A DNA stretch of 64,000 bases from DASUSH01 sp963785155. GTDB taxonomy: Bacteria; Actinomycetota; Thermoleophilia; Solirubrobacterales; 70-9. The notes beneath the pieces were generated by a model. The model ran no database searches. It was not told where the DNA came from and saw nothing but the letters and a program-made list of their open reading frames with translations. Both the position numbers and the translations under genes were made by a program. Location: the NCBI GenBank assembly GCA_963785155.1, contig CAWAUB010000002.1:24499-88498 (forward strand), in the 5' to 3' direction. Positions 7,945-17,755 of this stretch are shown here, piece by piece (position 1 is the stretch's first letter; the number at the start of each line of letters is the position of its first letter).

Positions 7945-8703
7945 GTGAGCTTTGCTGTCGGGCCTGAGGCGTACGACCGGTTCATGGGCAGGTATTCGGT
8001 GCCGCTCGCACCGAAACTCGCCGACTTCGCCGACATCATCCCCGGTCAGCGGGTGCTCGATGTCGGTTGCGGTCCGGGCGCGCTGACGGCCGTCCTCGCC
8101 GAGCGGCTGGGTGCAGAGGCGGTCGCGGCCGTCGATCCCTCGGCATCATTCGTGGCCGCCGCTCGCGACCGTCACCCCGGCGTGACCGTCGAATGCGCCC
8201 CCGCCGAGCAGCTGCCGTTCGACGACCGTGAGTTCGACGCTGCGCTGGCGGAACTGGTCGTCCACTTCATGGCCGATCCGGTGGCGGGGCTTCGCGAGAT
8301 GGCGCGCGTTACGCGCGCGAGGGGCGTCGTCGCGGCGTGCGTCTGGGATCACGGCAGCGGCCACGGGCCGCTGAGCGTGTTTTGGGAAGCCGCGCGAAAG
8401 CTCGATCCCGATGTTCGGGACGAGTCGCAGCTCGCCGGCAGCCGCCAGGGTCACCTCGCGAAGCTCTTCAAAGCGTCCGGACTCGATGGGGTCGAGGAGA
8501 GCGGCCTTTGGATCGAGGTCGAGCATCTGCGCTTCGACGACTGGTGGGAACCGTTCCTGCTCGGCGTCGGTCCAGCCGGCAGCTTTGCGGCCGGCCTCGA
8601 CGGCGAGCGGCAGGGCCGACTGCGCGAGCTGTGCCGGGGGATGCTGCCGTCGCCCCCGTTCGTGGTCACAGCCCGGGCCTGGGCGGCCCGAGGTTTCGCG
8701 TAA
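7945..8703 (+). CDS. Class I SAM-dependent methyltransferase
   Basis: The 252-residue enzyme has motif I VLDVGCGPGALT, acidic motif AVDPSAS, and the APAEQLPFDDREFD segment of the Methyltransf_11/25 group (UbiE/COQ5-like small-molecule methyltransferases). GTG 7945 is 2 bases after the flavoprotein stop, so it is the last gene of the rightward operon. It converges on the exporter gene with 6 bases between the stops. The substrate is unknown; context suggests the product of the AroDE-like/flavoprotein pathway. Confidence 0.85.
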   Translation: MSFAVGPEAYDRFMGRYSVPLAPKLADFADIIPGQRVLDVGCGPGALTAVLAERLGAEAVAAVDPSASFVAAARDRHPGVTVECAPAEQLPFDDREFDAALAELVVHFMADPVAGLREMARVTRARGVVAACVWDHGSGHGPLSVFWEAARKLDPDVRDESQLAGSRQGHLAKLFKASGLDGVEESGLWIEVEHLRFDDWWEPFLLGVGPAGSFAAGLDGERQGRLRELCRGMLPSPPFVVTARAWAARGFA

Positions 8704-8709
8704 GAGGCC

Positions 8710-10263
8710 CTACGCCTCCGCAAGCGTCGGCTGGGGGCCGCTGCCGATCCGCTCGATCGTCGGCGGCGCCCGCAGCCTGGGGACGACGAAGAACGCGGTG
8801 ATCGCGCCGATCGCGGCGACGATTGACGAGAGCATGAGCGTCGTTGCGAACGACGAGTCGAAGATCTCGCGCATTTCCGACAGGGTCTGGTCCTGCTCCT
8901 TCTTGCTGAGCTCGTTGAACTGCTCGACCGAATCACCGCCGGCGAGCAGGTGGCGCACGTGGCCTGCCTCGACCTCGGTCAGGTTCCCCTTCGCCTGTTC
9001 GTGCTCGATCTGACCCTGTTCCAGCGAGCCGAGCAGCGACCCCATCGCCGCCAGCCCGACGGTGGCACCGATCAGGCGCGCGGTGTTGTAAACGCCGGAG
9101 ACCATGCCCCGCTCCTGCTCCTCGGCGCTTGCCATGATCGTCGCGGTCATGGGCGGCAGGGCAACGCCGCTGCCGAGGGCGAACACGATCAGTCCGGGCA
9201 GCAGCCTGTCGTAGGTCGCGCCCTCGGCTCCGAGGCCGACCGCGAAGACCCCGATCGCGGCCATAGCCATGCCGCCGGTGACCACCACCCGGGCGCCGAG
9301 CCAGCCGGTCAATGGGCCGGAGACGAGCGAAGCGAAGAGGCCCGGGATCGTCAACGGCAGGAGCAGCAAGCCCGTTTGGAGCGGGTTGTAGTCAAGGACG
9401 TTCTGGAGGTAGATCGCCAAGAGCACCGAGAGCCCCGAGAGCACGAACGGCACGCAGAACGCGACGAAGTTGCCTCCGACCATCGGCCCGTGCATGACCT
9501 TCGGGTCGACCAGCGGGTCCTTGACCCGGCCTTCGATGAAATACCAGGCGGCGAGCACCAACGCCGCGAAGACAAGGATCGCGACCGTCAACAGCATGCT
9601 GTCAACCGGGGCCTGCACGAGAGCCAGGGTCAACGCGGTCATCCCGATCACGAGCGTCGCCAGCCCGGCCGGGTCGAGCCCCGGCGGTCGCTCCGCTCGG
9701 CTCTCGGGCACGTACGCGATGACGAGTCCGATCAGGACCATCGCGACCGGGACGTTGATGAAGAAGATCCAGCGCCAGCTCGCCACCTCGATCAGGAAGC
9801 CGCCCAGCAGAGCGCCGGCGGAGACGCCGATCGTCCCGACGCCGACCAGGATTCCCATCGCCTTCGCGAGCGAGGTGCCGGAGAAGGCGTCGGTGACCAT
9901 CGCTGTGTTGCCCGGCGTCATGATCGCGGCGCCGACGCCCTGCCCGGCCCGTGCGGCGATCAGCATCCCTCCCGAGTCCGAGAGCCCGCCGATCACCGAG
10001 CAGACGATGAAGACGACGACGCCGACCAGGAAGATGCCGCGGCGGCCGATCCTGTCGCCGGCACGCCCCCCGGCGATCGCCAGCGTTCCCATCGTCAGCA
10101 GGTAGGCGTTGACGATCCATTGCTGGGCCGAATCCGTGAGGTTGAGCTCGTTCTGGATCGTCGGCAGCGCGACCCGGATGATCGAAACGTCGATCGTCAT
10201 CATCCCGAGCGCCAGCACGGCGGCTGCGAGCACCCCCCACTGGTGCTTGGTGAACCCCCTCAT
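8710..10263 (-). CDS. DHA2-family MFS exporter (EmrB/QacA type)
   Basis: A 517-residue protein with fourteen hydrophobic segments. The start RGFTKHQWGVLAAAVLALGMMTIDVSIIRVALP and the motif-A segment GGRAGDRIGRRG are typical of drug:proton antiporters of the EmrB/QacA group, located in the inner membrane. ATG 10263 is 5 bases after the glycosyltransferase stop. It closes a leftward run of oxidase, dioxygenase, glycosyltransferase and exporter, so it may export their product. Confidence 0.9.
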   Translation of the reverse strand: MRGFTKHQWGVLAAAVLALGMMTIDVSIIRVALPTIQNELNLTDSAQQWIVNAYLLTMGTLAIAGGRAGDRIGRRGIFLVGVVVFIVCSVIGGLSDSGGMLIAARAGQGVGAAIMTPGNTAMVTDAFSGTSLAKAMGILVGVGTIGVSAGALLGGFLIEVASWRWIFFINVPVAMVLIGLVIAYVPESRAERPPGLDPAGLATLVIGMTALTLALVQAPVDSMLLTVAILVFAALVLAAWYFIEGRVKDPLVDPKVMHGPMVGGNFVAFCVPFVLSGLSVLLAIYLQNVLDYNPLQTGLLLLPLTIPGLFASLVSGPLTGWLGARVVVTGGMAMAAIGVFAVGLGAEGATYDRLLPGLIVFALGSGVALPPMTATIMASAEEQERGMVSGVYNTARLIGATVGLAAMGSLLGSLEQGQIEHEQAKGNLTEVEAGHVRHLLAGGDSVEQFNELSKKEQDQTLSEMREIFDSSFATTLMLSSIVAAIGAITAFFVVPRLRAPPTIERIGSGPQPTLAEA

Positions 10264-10268
10264 CGGCG

Positions 10269-11276
10269 TCAGTCCCCGCCCAGCTCGCGCCGGTACTCGC
10301 TCAGGTAGTCATCCACCATTCGCCGGTAGTCGAAGTCCCGCAACGCTTTGGCCCGGCAGGCGCTTGGCGAGAGTTCGTGCACGCGCTCGATCGCCTCGGC
10401 GAACTCCGACTCGCTGCCGCAGACGATCCCGACCTCGTCGTCGATCAGCTCGCGGCAGGCGCCACGGTCGCTTGCGATCACCGGTGTGCCGGAAAGGAGA
10501 GCCTCCGCGATCACGAGGCCAAAGCCCTCCTCGAGCCTGGTGGGGAAGAGGAGCGCCCGCGCCCCGGCAAGCAGCTCTGCCTTGGCGGCCCCGCGAACGT
10601 CGCCGACGTAGCGGGCGCCCGCGTCGCGGCAGAGGCGCGAGACTTCACGGGCGACCCGGCGCTCGCTCGCGGTTCCGGCGACGACGAGTTCGATCCCGCA
10701 ACTGCGCACGAGCCCCAAAGCGACGTCCAGGCCCTTCGCCTGGTGGGTGACTCCGAGCCGCGGTCCCTGCATCCCCGCCATGAAGAGGAAGTAGTCACCC
10801 TTGGTCTCGCTGAAGGAGTAGTCGGCTGGATCGAGCCCGTTGTGGACGAAGCGCTCGCCGCCGAGCCCGCGGGCGAGCGCCGCGGAAACGCAGATCGCCT
10901 CCGGCGGCAGCGAGTGAACTCGGCCGTTCCCGTTGCTCGTCGCCGGGACCACGCCTCCGCCGGCGAAGAGGTCGAGATAGGCGATGGCGGGCCGCTCGGC
11001 ATGCACGGTTACGACCCACGGGCGGCCGTCGACTCGGATGTTGTGCGAGACGTCGAAGCGACCCGGCCGGTTGACGGGCCGCACTCCCTCCGGGAGCGGG
11101 ACCTCGGATCCGGCCGGCAGCAGGTAGTCCACCTCGTGCCCGCGCTCGGCGAGCCCGCGCGCGAGCAGGTCGTGGACGTGACCGGGGGCGTCCGACGGCC
11201 GACCCCGGACGCCGTGCCCGCAACCCTGCTCGGGAAACGCCGGGTAACGATGGCGTGAGGCGATCAGGACGCGCAT
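10269..11276 (-). CDS. GT4-family glycosyltransferase
   Basis: A 335-residue GT-B fold enzyme. The C-terminal half has the GT4 donor-site pattern, with LLFPTRLEEGFGLVIAEAL (E-x7-E type) and GTPVIASDRGACRELI. The N-terminal half starts with MRVLIASRHRYP and a short acceptor domain with PGHVHDLLARGLAERGHEVDYL. It transfers a sugar from a nucleotide donor to an unknown acceptor in the cytoplasm. ATG 11276 overlaps the stop of the dioxygenase gene (TGATG); GTG 11279 is an alternative start. Confidence 0.87.
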   Translation of the reverse strand: MRVLIASRHRYPAFPEQGCGHGVRGRPSDAPGHVHDLLARGLAERGHEVDYLLPAGSEVPLPEGVRPVNRPGRFDVSHNIRVDGRPWVVTVHAERPAIAYLDLFAGGGVVPATSNGNGRVHSLPPEAICVSAALARGLGGERFVHNGLDPADYSFSETKGDYFLFMAGMQGPRLGVTHQAKGLDVALGLVRSCGIELVVAGTASERRVAREVSRLCRDAGARYVGDVRGAAKAELLAGARALLFPTRLEEGFGLVIAEALLSGTPVIASDRGACRELIDDEVGIVCGSESEFAEAIERVHELSPSACRAKALRDFDYRRMVDDYLSEYRRELGGD

Positions 11277-12079
11277 CACGCTGGCAGCCTGTGCAATTCC
11301 TTCCAGAAGGCCGTGTGGGCGGCGAACGCGGCGTCGAAGTCGTCATTGGTCGGCGGCTCGGCAAGCTCGTAGTTGCCGTAGTCGTCGCGACCGCGGGCGA
11401 GCACGACGGGATGATGCTGCTGCTCCTGGCTCACCTCCGGGCTCGCATAGCGAATCGCGAAGCCGCAGCGGGGAATGTCGGAAGGATTCGGATTCGAGCC
11501 GTGGACGACGTCCGCGTGGTGGAGCGACATCTCTCCTGGAGCAAGGACGAAATCGACGGCCAGCGACTCGTCGACGCCGTCCGCGACCGTGAGCCCGGTG
11601 ACCGCCAGCATGTTGTCGCGATGCGGCCGGGCCTCGTGATCGAGGCGCTCCCGGTGGCTCTGCGGGATCGCGCGCATGCAGCCGTTCTCAGCCGTGCTCG
11701 GCGAGAGCGCGACCCACGCCGAAACAAGTCGGGGTTCGTCGAGCCGCCAGTTGTGGGCGTCCTGGTGCCAGGAGACGAACGCGCTGTCCCGCGCGGGCTT
11801 ATGGAAGAGGGTGGCGCTGTGGACGAGGATGTCCGGCCCGATCAGATCCTCGACGTGGTCGAGGATCGCGGGTTCGGTGACCAGCTCGTAGGCCCAGGGG
11901 AAGTGGAGATGGGCGCCCCCGGCCTGTGGAGCCGGCGCCGGTCCGCCGAGCAGCGGAGCGAGCCGCTCGTAGTGGCTGCGGTAGCCGGCCACCTCACCAC
12001 CCGTGAGGACCCTGAACGGGAATAGAAACCCGTCGCGTTCGTAGCGGAGTTGTTCGTCGGCGGTGAGGGGCCCGCTCAA
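11276..12079 (-). CDS. Phytanoyl-CoA dioxygenase-family Fe(II)/2-oxoglutarate enzyme
   Basis: A protein of about 267 residues with the facial triad visible as SWHQD (H-x-D) and a distal HHADVVHGS, followed by GFAIRY, whose Arg fits the 2-oxoglutarate carboxylate site. The family hydroxylates or halogenates small molecules. The best start is TTG 12079, which overlaps the multicopper oxidase stop (TTGA). It overlaps the glycosyltransferase at its other end. Similar PhyH enzymes occur in natural-product and osmolyte pathways; the substrate here is not known. Confidence 0.85.
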   Translation of the reverse strand: MSGPLTADEQLRYERDGFLFPFRVLTGGEVAGYRSHYERLAPLLGGPAPAPQAGGAHLHFPWAYELVTEPAILDHVEDLIGPDILVHSATLFHKPARDSAFVSWHQDAHNWRLDEPRLVSAWVALSPSTAENGCMRAIPQSHRERLDHEARPHRDNMLAVTGLTVADGVDESLAVDFVLAPGEMSLHHADVVHGSNPNPSDIPRCGFAIRYASPEVSQEQQHHPVVLARGRDDYGNYELAEPPTNDDFDAAFAAHTAFWKELHRLPA

Positions 12080-13728
12080 GTGTCCAGGTTCTTCTTCACC
12101 TGGACCACGGCCATCATCCCGTTGTCCTCGTGGCCGAGGACGTGGCAGTGGAAGACGAACTTCCCGGCGAACTGGGTCGGGTGGTAGCGCATCGTCACGC
12201 TGCCGCCGGGCTGGATCGAGACGTTGTCGTTGAACTCGATCCCCGGCACCGGCTCGCCGTTCACCTCCATCAGCTGGAAGTCGTTGATGTGGATGTGGAA
12301 GGTGTGCCAGAAGCTGGTCGTGTTGCGGATCGTCCACTCCGCCGTCTTGTCCAGCTCCATCGTCTCCATCACGTCCTGCGGGTCGTCGTTGAACTGCTCG
12401 CCGTTGATGAAGAAGTTCGGCGGCTGCTGGGTGTAGACGATCTCGTGGTGCGTGTTGATCTTGTCGTCGGAGAGGTCGGGCTGCTGGTCGGGGAGGCGGC
12501 GCGGGGGCTGCCTCGGGTTGACCTCGGGCCCGCTCGAGTTGAGGGTCGCGAGATCCTGGCCGCGGGACCACCGCGCCGAACGGCTCGAACGGGAGGTTGA
12601 GAAGTCTCGTGGTCCCCTCGGGCCCACCCTCGACGAGGATTTCCCGCCGCGACAGCGGGCCGACCAGGAGGCCCTCCTGGTTCGAGATCCGGCGCAGGTA
12701 GTTGCCGTCGGTAGCGATCACCTGGAACGGCTGGCCCTCGAGCTGGAGGTTGAGGAACGAGCTGGCGGAGGAGTTGTAGACGCGCCAGCGCTGGAGCTCC
12801 CCGGGCTGGATCGGGATTTCGGGGTTGAGCGCTCCGTTCACGAACCACTCCGAGCCGGCCGGCACGAACGGTCCGGTCGGGCCGGGCTTGATCGTCTGGC
12901 CGTCGCCGAGTGCCGTGTTCGTCAGGACGAGGTCCGCGGGTCGGGATATTGCGCCAGATCCGGGCGCCGTCGACGCCGCCCTTGATCCACATTCCGCCGA
13001 TCATCCCGCCGGCCGTCTGGATGTTCGTCTGACCGTGCAGGTGGGGGTGGTAGGTGTAGGCCCCGGGCGGGTGGTCGCGCGGAATCTTGTACTGGTACTG
13101 GAAGTTGTCGCCGGGCTCGATGACGACGAAGATGTTGTCGCTCGGGCGCCGTGGGGAGACGTGGAAGCCGTGCGTGTGGAGGTTCGTCTCGCCGGGGTGG
13201 TTCCCGGTGTAATTCGCGGCCTCCAGCGCGTTGCGGACATTGACGCGCACCAGGTCGCCGGGGCAGAAGACGAGCAGCGGGCCCGGGTACTTGCCGTTGT
13301 AGACGGAGGAGACGTAGCGCTGGCCGTTGATCTCCGCCGGCACCTCCTCGGCCCGCAGCTGCACATCGAGCCTGCCGTTCCTGCTCCTGCGGTACTGCGG
13401 CGTCGGGGAACTCGTCCTGGATCAGCGGCGCCGACGGCCTCGGGCAGATGCTCTTGTCCTTGAATCCAGTCGCATCCCCAGAGATCCCGGTGTCATTGCC
13501 GTTGCTCCCGCCGCCGGTTCCACCACCACCGCCACTCCCGTGGTGGCCATCGGTCCCGGCGACGGCGTCCTCGCTCGTGAACAGCTCGTGGAGCGGCTGG
13601 TGGGGAACGACCTGGTGCAGCACCGGCAGGGAGATCGCGAACACGAGCGCACCGGCGAGAAGCCAGCCCCGGCGGGGCCTTCCCAGGCGTCGCGATCTTG
13701 AACCGGTGCTGATTTGCCGAATATACAC
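12076..13728 (-). CDS. Membrane-anchored multicopper oxidase (laccase-like), three frame breaks
   Basis: The N-terminal membrane segment (GWLLAGALVFAISLPVL) is followed by a Gly/Asp-rich linker and cupredoxin domains. Copper ligands are all present: HTHGFH, YHPHLHGQ, WHTFHIH and the type 1 site HCHVLGHEDNGMM. It would oxidise a substrate and reduce O2 outside the membrane, as laccases, CueO and bilirubin oxidase do. The frame breaks near 13385, 12935 and 12562. At the last two, turning CGC into CC restores the fold, so sequence error is likely. The start is GTG 13728. It heads the dioxygenase-GT-exporter run. Confidence 0.85.
13698..13727 (+). promoter_or_regulatory. Promoter upstream of the CDGSH gene
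   Basis: TTGAAC (13698-13703), 18 bases, TATACA (13722-13727) is close to the sigma70 consensus and lies 28 bases before the CDGSH start codon. It overlaps the 5' end of the divergent oxidase gene. Confidence 0.55.
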
Positions 13729-13755
13729 TCACCACCCGAGCCTGAAAGGAAAGGC

Positions 13756-14007
13756 ATGCCAGACGAGGCCGAGATCGAGATCGAGGTCAGGGAGAGCGGG
13801 CCGTACAGGATCAGAGGACCGATCGAGTTGCTGCGGCTGGTCGACGCCGACGGCAACGAGTACGACCTCGACCGAAAGCTCGTCCGCGATCACGGCGACG
13901 TTCCCTTCATAGCCCTCTGCCGATGCGGGGGCTCCAGCCACAAACCCTTCTGCGATGGAACGCACAAGCGAAACGGCTTTTCGGCGACCGAGAAGGCTTC
14001 GGACTAG
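13756..14007 (+). CDS. CDGSH iron-sulfur domain protein
   Basis: An 83-residue protein with the full CDGSH motif CRCGGSSHKPFCDGTH, in which three Cys and one His hold a 2Fe-2S cluster. The N-terminal part is a short beta domain. Members act as redox or cluster-transfer proteins (mitoNEET relatives). ATG 13756 was chosen because AAAGGAAAG lies just upstream; a longer frame exists but begins inside the promoter. It is divergent from the multicopper oxidase gene and overlaps the start of the secreted HExxH protein gene. Confidence 0.92.
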   Translation: MPDEAEIEIEVRESGPYRIRGPIELLRLVDADGNEYDLDRKLVRDHGDVPFIALCRCGGSSHKPFCDGTHKRNGFSATEKASD

Positions 14008-16227
14008 CGCCGCGGCGGTTTTCGCCGCCCTCGCGCTGAGCGCTCCTGCCGCCGCGCACGAGGGCGGCGCTGCCGACCCCGGGCGAGGTCCCGAATCGGG
14101 TCGAGGCGGCCCTCGGCGACGACGTGAGCGTGACGCCGAACGGCCTCTACGCGGTCGAGACCGAGTCCGGCGAGCAGCTCACGACCCACGGCCCCGACTT
14201 CCGCGGCGACTTCGAGGACCCGGTCGCCAACCACGGCAGCGGGCTTGGCCCGGGCGATCCCGAACGGGCGCCCGTCTGCGCCGCGAACCCGGACACCGAC
14301 CGCCACCAGGAGGTCCTCTACGGGTACTGGGACCCGCCCGGCGCGCCTGGATCCGCCAACCGGATCGCCGACGTCCGCGAGTCGATTCGCGCGGCCGTTC
14401 GGAGGATGAACGCCGTACTGAACCTCGAGGCGCAGGCGAGCTCTGGCGGCACGATCGGCGCGGACTACATCGTCCGCTGCGATGCGACCGAGATCCGCGT
14501 TACGGCCTTCCCGGTGACGGCGACCGCGTCGGGCAATGACCGGGCCACGTTCAACGAGGTCGTGGCCGGCGCCGAGGCGGCGGGCTTCAACAGCAACCTC
14601 CTCGATTATTCGATCTTCTACGACGGCGACGGCCCGGCTGGCGTCTGCGGGACCGGGACCTACTACCGGAACGACTCGCAGGCCCTGACGAACCCGAACA
14701 ACAACCCCGGCGGCGCGACCGAGGGCGGCTACGCCGTCAGCTACGACGGCTGCTGGTACGGCTCGGTGCCGATGCACGAGGCAGGCCACAACCAGGGCGC
14801 GGTCCAGCGCTTCGCGCCGTTCTCGACCGGCCTCGGCGCGCATTGCTACGACGAGAACGACGTCATGTGTTACTCGCCTGACGGCGGCGACCAGCACCAG
14901 CAGGGCACCGAGCTCCTCTGCAACGACTACCTGCACTACGACTGCGGGTGGAACACCTACTTCGACGCCCAGCCCGAGACCGTGCCTGAGGTGGAGTGGC
15001 TGGCAACGCACTGGAACCTCGGTTCGCCGAACAACCTCTTCGTCGCCTTCGCCCCGCCGAGCGGGAACACCTCGCCCTCGGCGTCGTTCACGTTCTCGTG
15101 CACTGGCCTCAGCTGCAATTTCACCGACACCTCGACCGACGACGACGGCAGCATCGCCTCCCGCGCCTGGGATTTCGACGATGGCGGCTCGTCGACCGCG
15201 ACGAACCCCAGCCACCCCTTCCCCTCCCCCGACACCTACGACGTCAACCTGACGGTGACCGACAACGACGGCGACGAGACCTCCCTGACGCGGCCCGTGA
15301 CCGTCCCGGCCGCGGCTCCTCCCGCCAACGACGACTTCGCCTCGCCGTCACCGCTGAGCGGAACGAGCGCGTCGGCGAGCGGCACGAACGCCGGCGCCAC
15401 GAAGCAGCCGGGTGAGCCGAACCACGTGCTCACCTCCGGCGGCGACGGCGGTGCCTCCGTCTGGTACCGGTGGACGGCGCCGACTGACGGCACGGTCTCG
15501 GTCGACACCTGCGCCAGCAACTTCGACACTCTCCTGGCCGTCTACAAGTCGAACGACGACATCACGGCGCAGCCGCGGATCGGCGACAACGACGACTCCG
15601 CGGGGCCCGGATGTTCCGGAACACGGCGCAGCGAGTTGACGTTCGCCGCCGAGGCGGGGACCACCTACCGGATCGCGGTCGACGGCTACGACTCGCCGAC
15701 GACCGGGCCCGACGATCCGGCGACCGGCAACGTCGCGCTGACCCTCGCCTACGTAGTGCCGGCCGCTCCCCCCGCGACCCAGGACCCGGCGCCGACCGGA
15801 GGAAGCACGATCGTGCCCCCCGGCGGCGGCGCGACCGACCCCGCGACCCCGCTCAACTTCCCCGCCAAGGTCGCTGCGCAAGAAGGTGCCGGTCGCGGAG
15901 ACGGCCGGCCCGCCGGGCAGCGTCCACAACTACACGGTCGCCGTGCCCCGCCGGACGCGGAGCCTCCGGGTCACCCTTGACGGCGCGAACTGCAATCCGG
16001 TCGCCGACGGCTGCAACCCCGACCTCGCGCTCTACGTGGGCGACGACCCGGACCCGGACGACGCCCGCATCGCCTGTACGCCTGACAAGCGGACGATCGA
16101 CGAATCCTGCTCGTTCCGGCGCCCGGCCAAGGGCAAGTGGTTCGCGTCGGTGGAGAGCGTCAGGGGTTCCGCGGACACGCCCTTCACCATCGAGGCGACC
16201 TACTCGAAACGCCGTCGCGGTCGGTAG
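13955..16227 (+). CDS. Secreted zincin-like metallopeptidase with PKD and PPC-like domains, two frame breaks
   Basis: A signal peptide (RRLRTSAAAVFAALALSAPAAAHE) is followed by a ~280-residue domain with HEAGHNQGAVQ (HExxH) and a DVMCY segment that looks like a metzincin Met-turn. A PKD domain (DTSTDDDGSI...WDFDDG) comes next, then two beta domains that resemble PPC domains, the second ending SKRRRGR. It is probably an exported protease or surface enzyme. The frame breaks near 14080 and 15880, and removing one base at each restores it (GTCGCTGCG to GTCCTGCG at the second). ATG 13955 overlaps the CDGSH gene. A paralogue follows. Confidence 0.75.
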
Positions 16228-16320
16228 TTAGCCGCGTCACTCCATCCGATCGGCTGTCCGAACGGCTGATCGAAACACCGCGCAGCCTCATCCGGGCGGC
16301 CGATCCTGCGCCTCTCAGGC

Positions 16321-17724
16321 GTGGCCGAGGCATGTCGTATGGAGGATCAGCGACATCGCAGGCGCGCTTCGCGTGCCGCCATGCTCGGCGTCCTGGCCGC
16401 GATCGCGTGCCTGGGCACTGCTGTTCCCGCCACGGCGCACCAGGGCCATCTGGCCGGCTCGGCGGGGATCGCCGAGGAAATCGGCAACCACGCCGAGCCC
16501 GCGCGCGAGGGGCTCTTCCGGGTTCGCGTCGGAGGGGGCGAGAGCATGCTCACCCACGGTCTCGATCCGGCCCCTGAAGCCGGCAAGCGCATCGCGGGCG
16601 GAGTCTTCGCGCCCGGCGCCGCCGAACGGGCGCCGGTCTGCGCCGAGGACTACCACCAGCATGTTCTTGTCGCGCACCTGGCAACCGCCCCCGACCGGGC
16701 CGCCGACGTCGCCGAGAGCGTTCGCGGGGCGATCCGCCGGATGAACTGGGTGCTGAACCAGGACGCGCTCGAGAACGGTGGGGTAACCGCGGATTACAAG
16801 GTCCTCTGCGATCCCGCGGGCCAGATCCGGGTCGATTCCTTCGCATCCCCGACGCCGGAATTCGAGGACGTCATCCGGTCCGCGAAGGCGGCGGGCTTCG
16901 ACCGGCCCAATGCCGACTACACGATCTTCTTCGACTCGCTCGGGCCCGGCGGCGGCTGCGGCATCGGCAGCTTCCGCGGGGACGAGAGCCTGAGCGCCTC
17001 GAACAAGAGCAACACCGGCGGTGGCTACGCGGTCTCCTACCAGCCGTGCTGGTTCGGGACGACGCCGATGCACGAGAACGCGCACAACCAGGGCGCGGTC
17101 CAGTACAGCGCGCCACAGGGGACCGGCACCGGCGGCCATTGCGCACAGGGATACGACGTCCTCTGCTACGCGCCGGACGGCGGCGATCGCAACCAGGCCG
17201 GGCTGACCATCTCCTGCACGGATCGCCCGCACTTCGACTGCGGCGGCGACGACTACTTCGACCCGGCGCCGGAGCCCGGCGAGTACCTCGAAGGGCACTG
17301 GAACCTCGGCTCACCGCTCAATCGCTTCATCGCGTTCGGCGGCGGGCAGGACTCGTCCGGCGATCAGTACGAGCCGAGCGTGACGTCCTGCGGAGGCTGC
17401 GTCGATCGGCTCCGCCTGGGCGCGAGAGTTCGCGGTCTCGCCGGCGGCGAGGAGATGAAGGTCTACCGCCTACGGGTCCCGCGAGGCAGCCGCGCGTTGC
17501 GGGTGACCATGGCCGGCTCAGGAAGTGCGGCCCTCTATCTACGCCGCGGCGTGGCACCCGAGCACGACACCTGGGACTGCGTGTCGAGGCGCGCGGGCGC
17601 GAGCCAGCGCTGCGGCATCGCCAGGCCGAGCCCCGGCGCGTGGTTCGTCGGGATCGGCGGCCGGGGAGGCATGACCGGCGCGCAGCCCGTCGAGTTCGAA
17701 CTCCGCGCCGACGCGACCCGCTAG
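16321..17724 (+). CDS. Secreted zincin-like protein, paralogue of the preceding one
   Basis: A 467-residue intact frame. A signal peptide (AAMLGVLAAIACLGTAVPATAH) is followed by the same peptidase-like domain: MHENAHNQGAVQ keeps HExxH, but the Met-turn equivalent reads DVLCY instead of DVMCY. Cys positions and the ...HWNLGSP... segment match the paralogue. One PPC-like domain closes it and the PKD domain is absent. The start may be GTG 16321 or ATG 16339. The pair arose by tandem duplication, and the loss of Met in the turn may or may not affect activity. Confidence 0.75.
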   Translation: MAEACRMEDQRHRRRASRAAMLGVLAAIACLGTAVPATAHQGHLAGSAGIAEEIGNHAEPAREGLFRVRVGGGESMLTHGLDPAPEAGKRIAGGVFAPGAAERAPVCAEDYHQHVLVAHLATAPDRAADVAESVRGAIRRMNWVLNQDALENGGVTADYKVLCDPAGQIRVDSFASPTPEFEDVIRSAKAAGFDRPNADYTIFFDSLGPGGGCGIGSFRGDESLSASNKSNTGGGYAVSYQPCWFGTTPMHENAHNQGAVQYSAPQGTGTGGHCAQGYDVLCYAPDGGDRNQAGLTISCTDRPHFDCGGDDYFDPAPEPGEYLEGHWNLGSPLNRFIAFGGGQDSSGDQYEPSVTSCGGCVDRLRLGARVRGLAGGEEMKVYRLRVPRGSRALRVTMAGSGSAALYLRRGVAPEHDTWDCVSRRAGASQRCGIARPSPGAWFVGIGGRGGMTGAQPVEFELRADATR

Positions 17725-17755
17725 CCCGAACTCGACCCGGTAGCGTGCCGGTCGC

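Noticed and set aside
8950..10308. 452-codon plus-strand open frame across the exporter gene
   Set aside because: Its product is an H/R/D/G-rich antisense reading; the minus strand encodes fourteen membrane segments.
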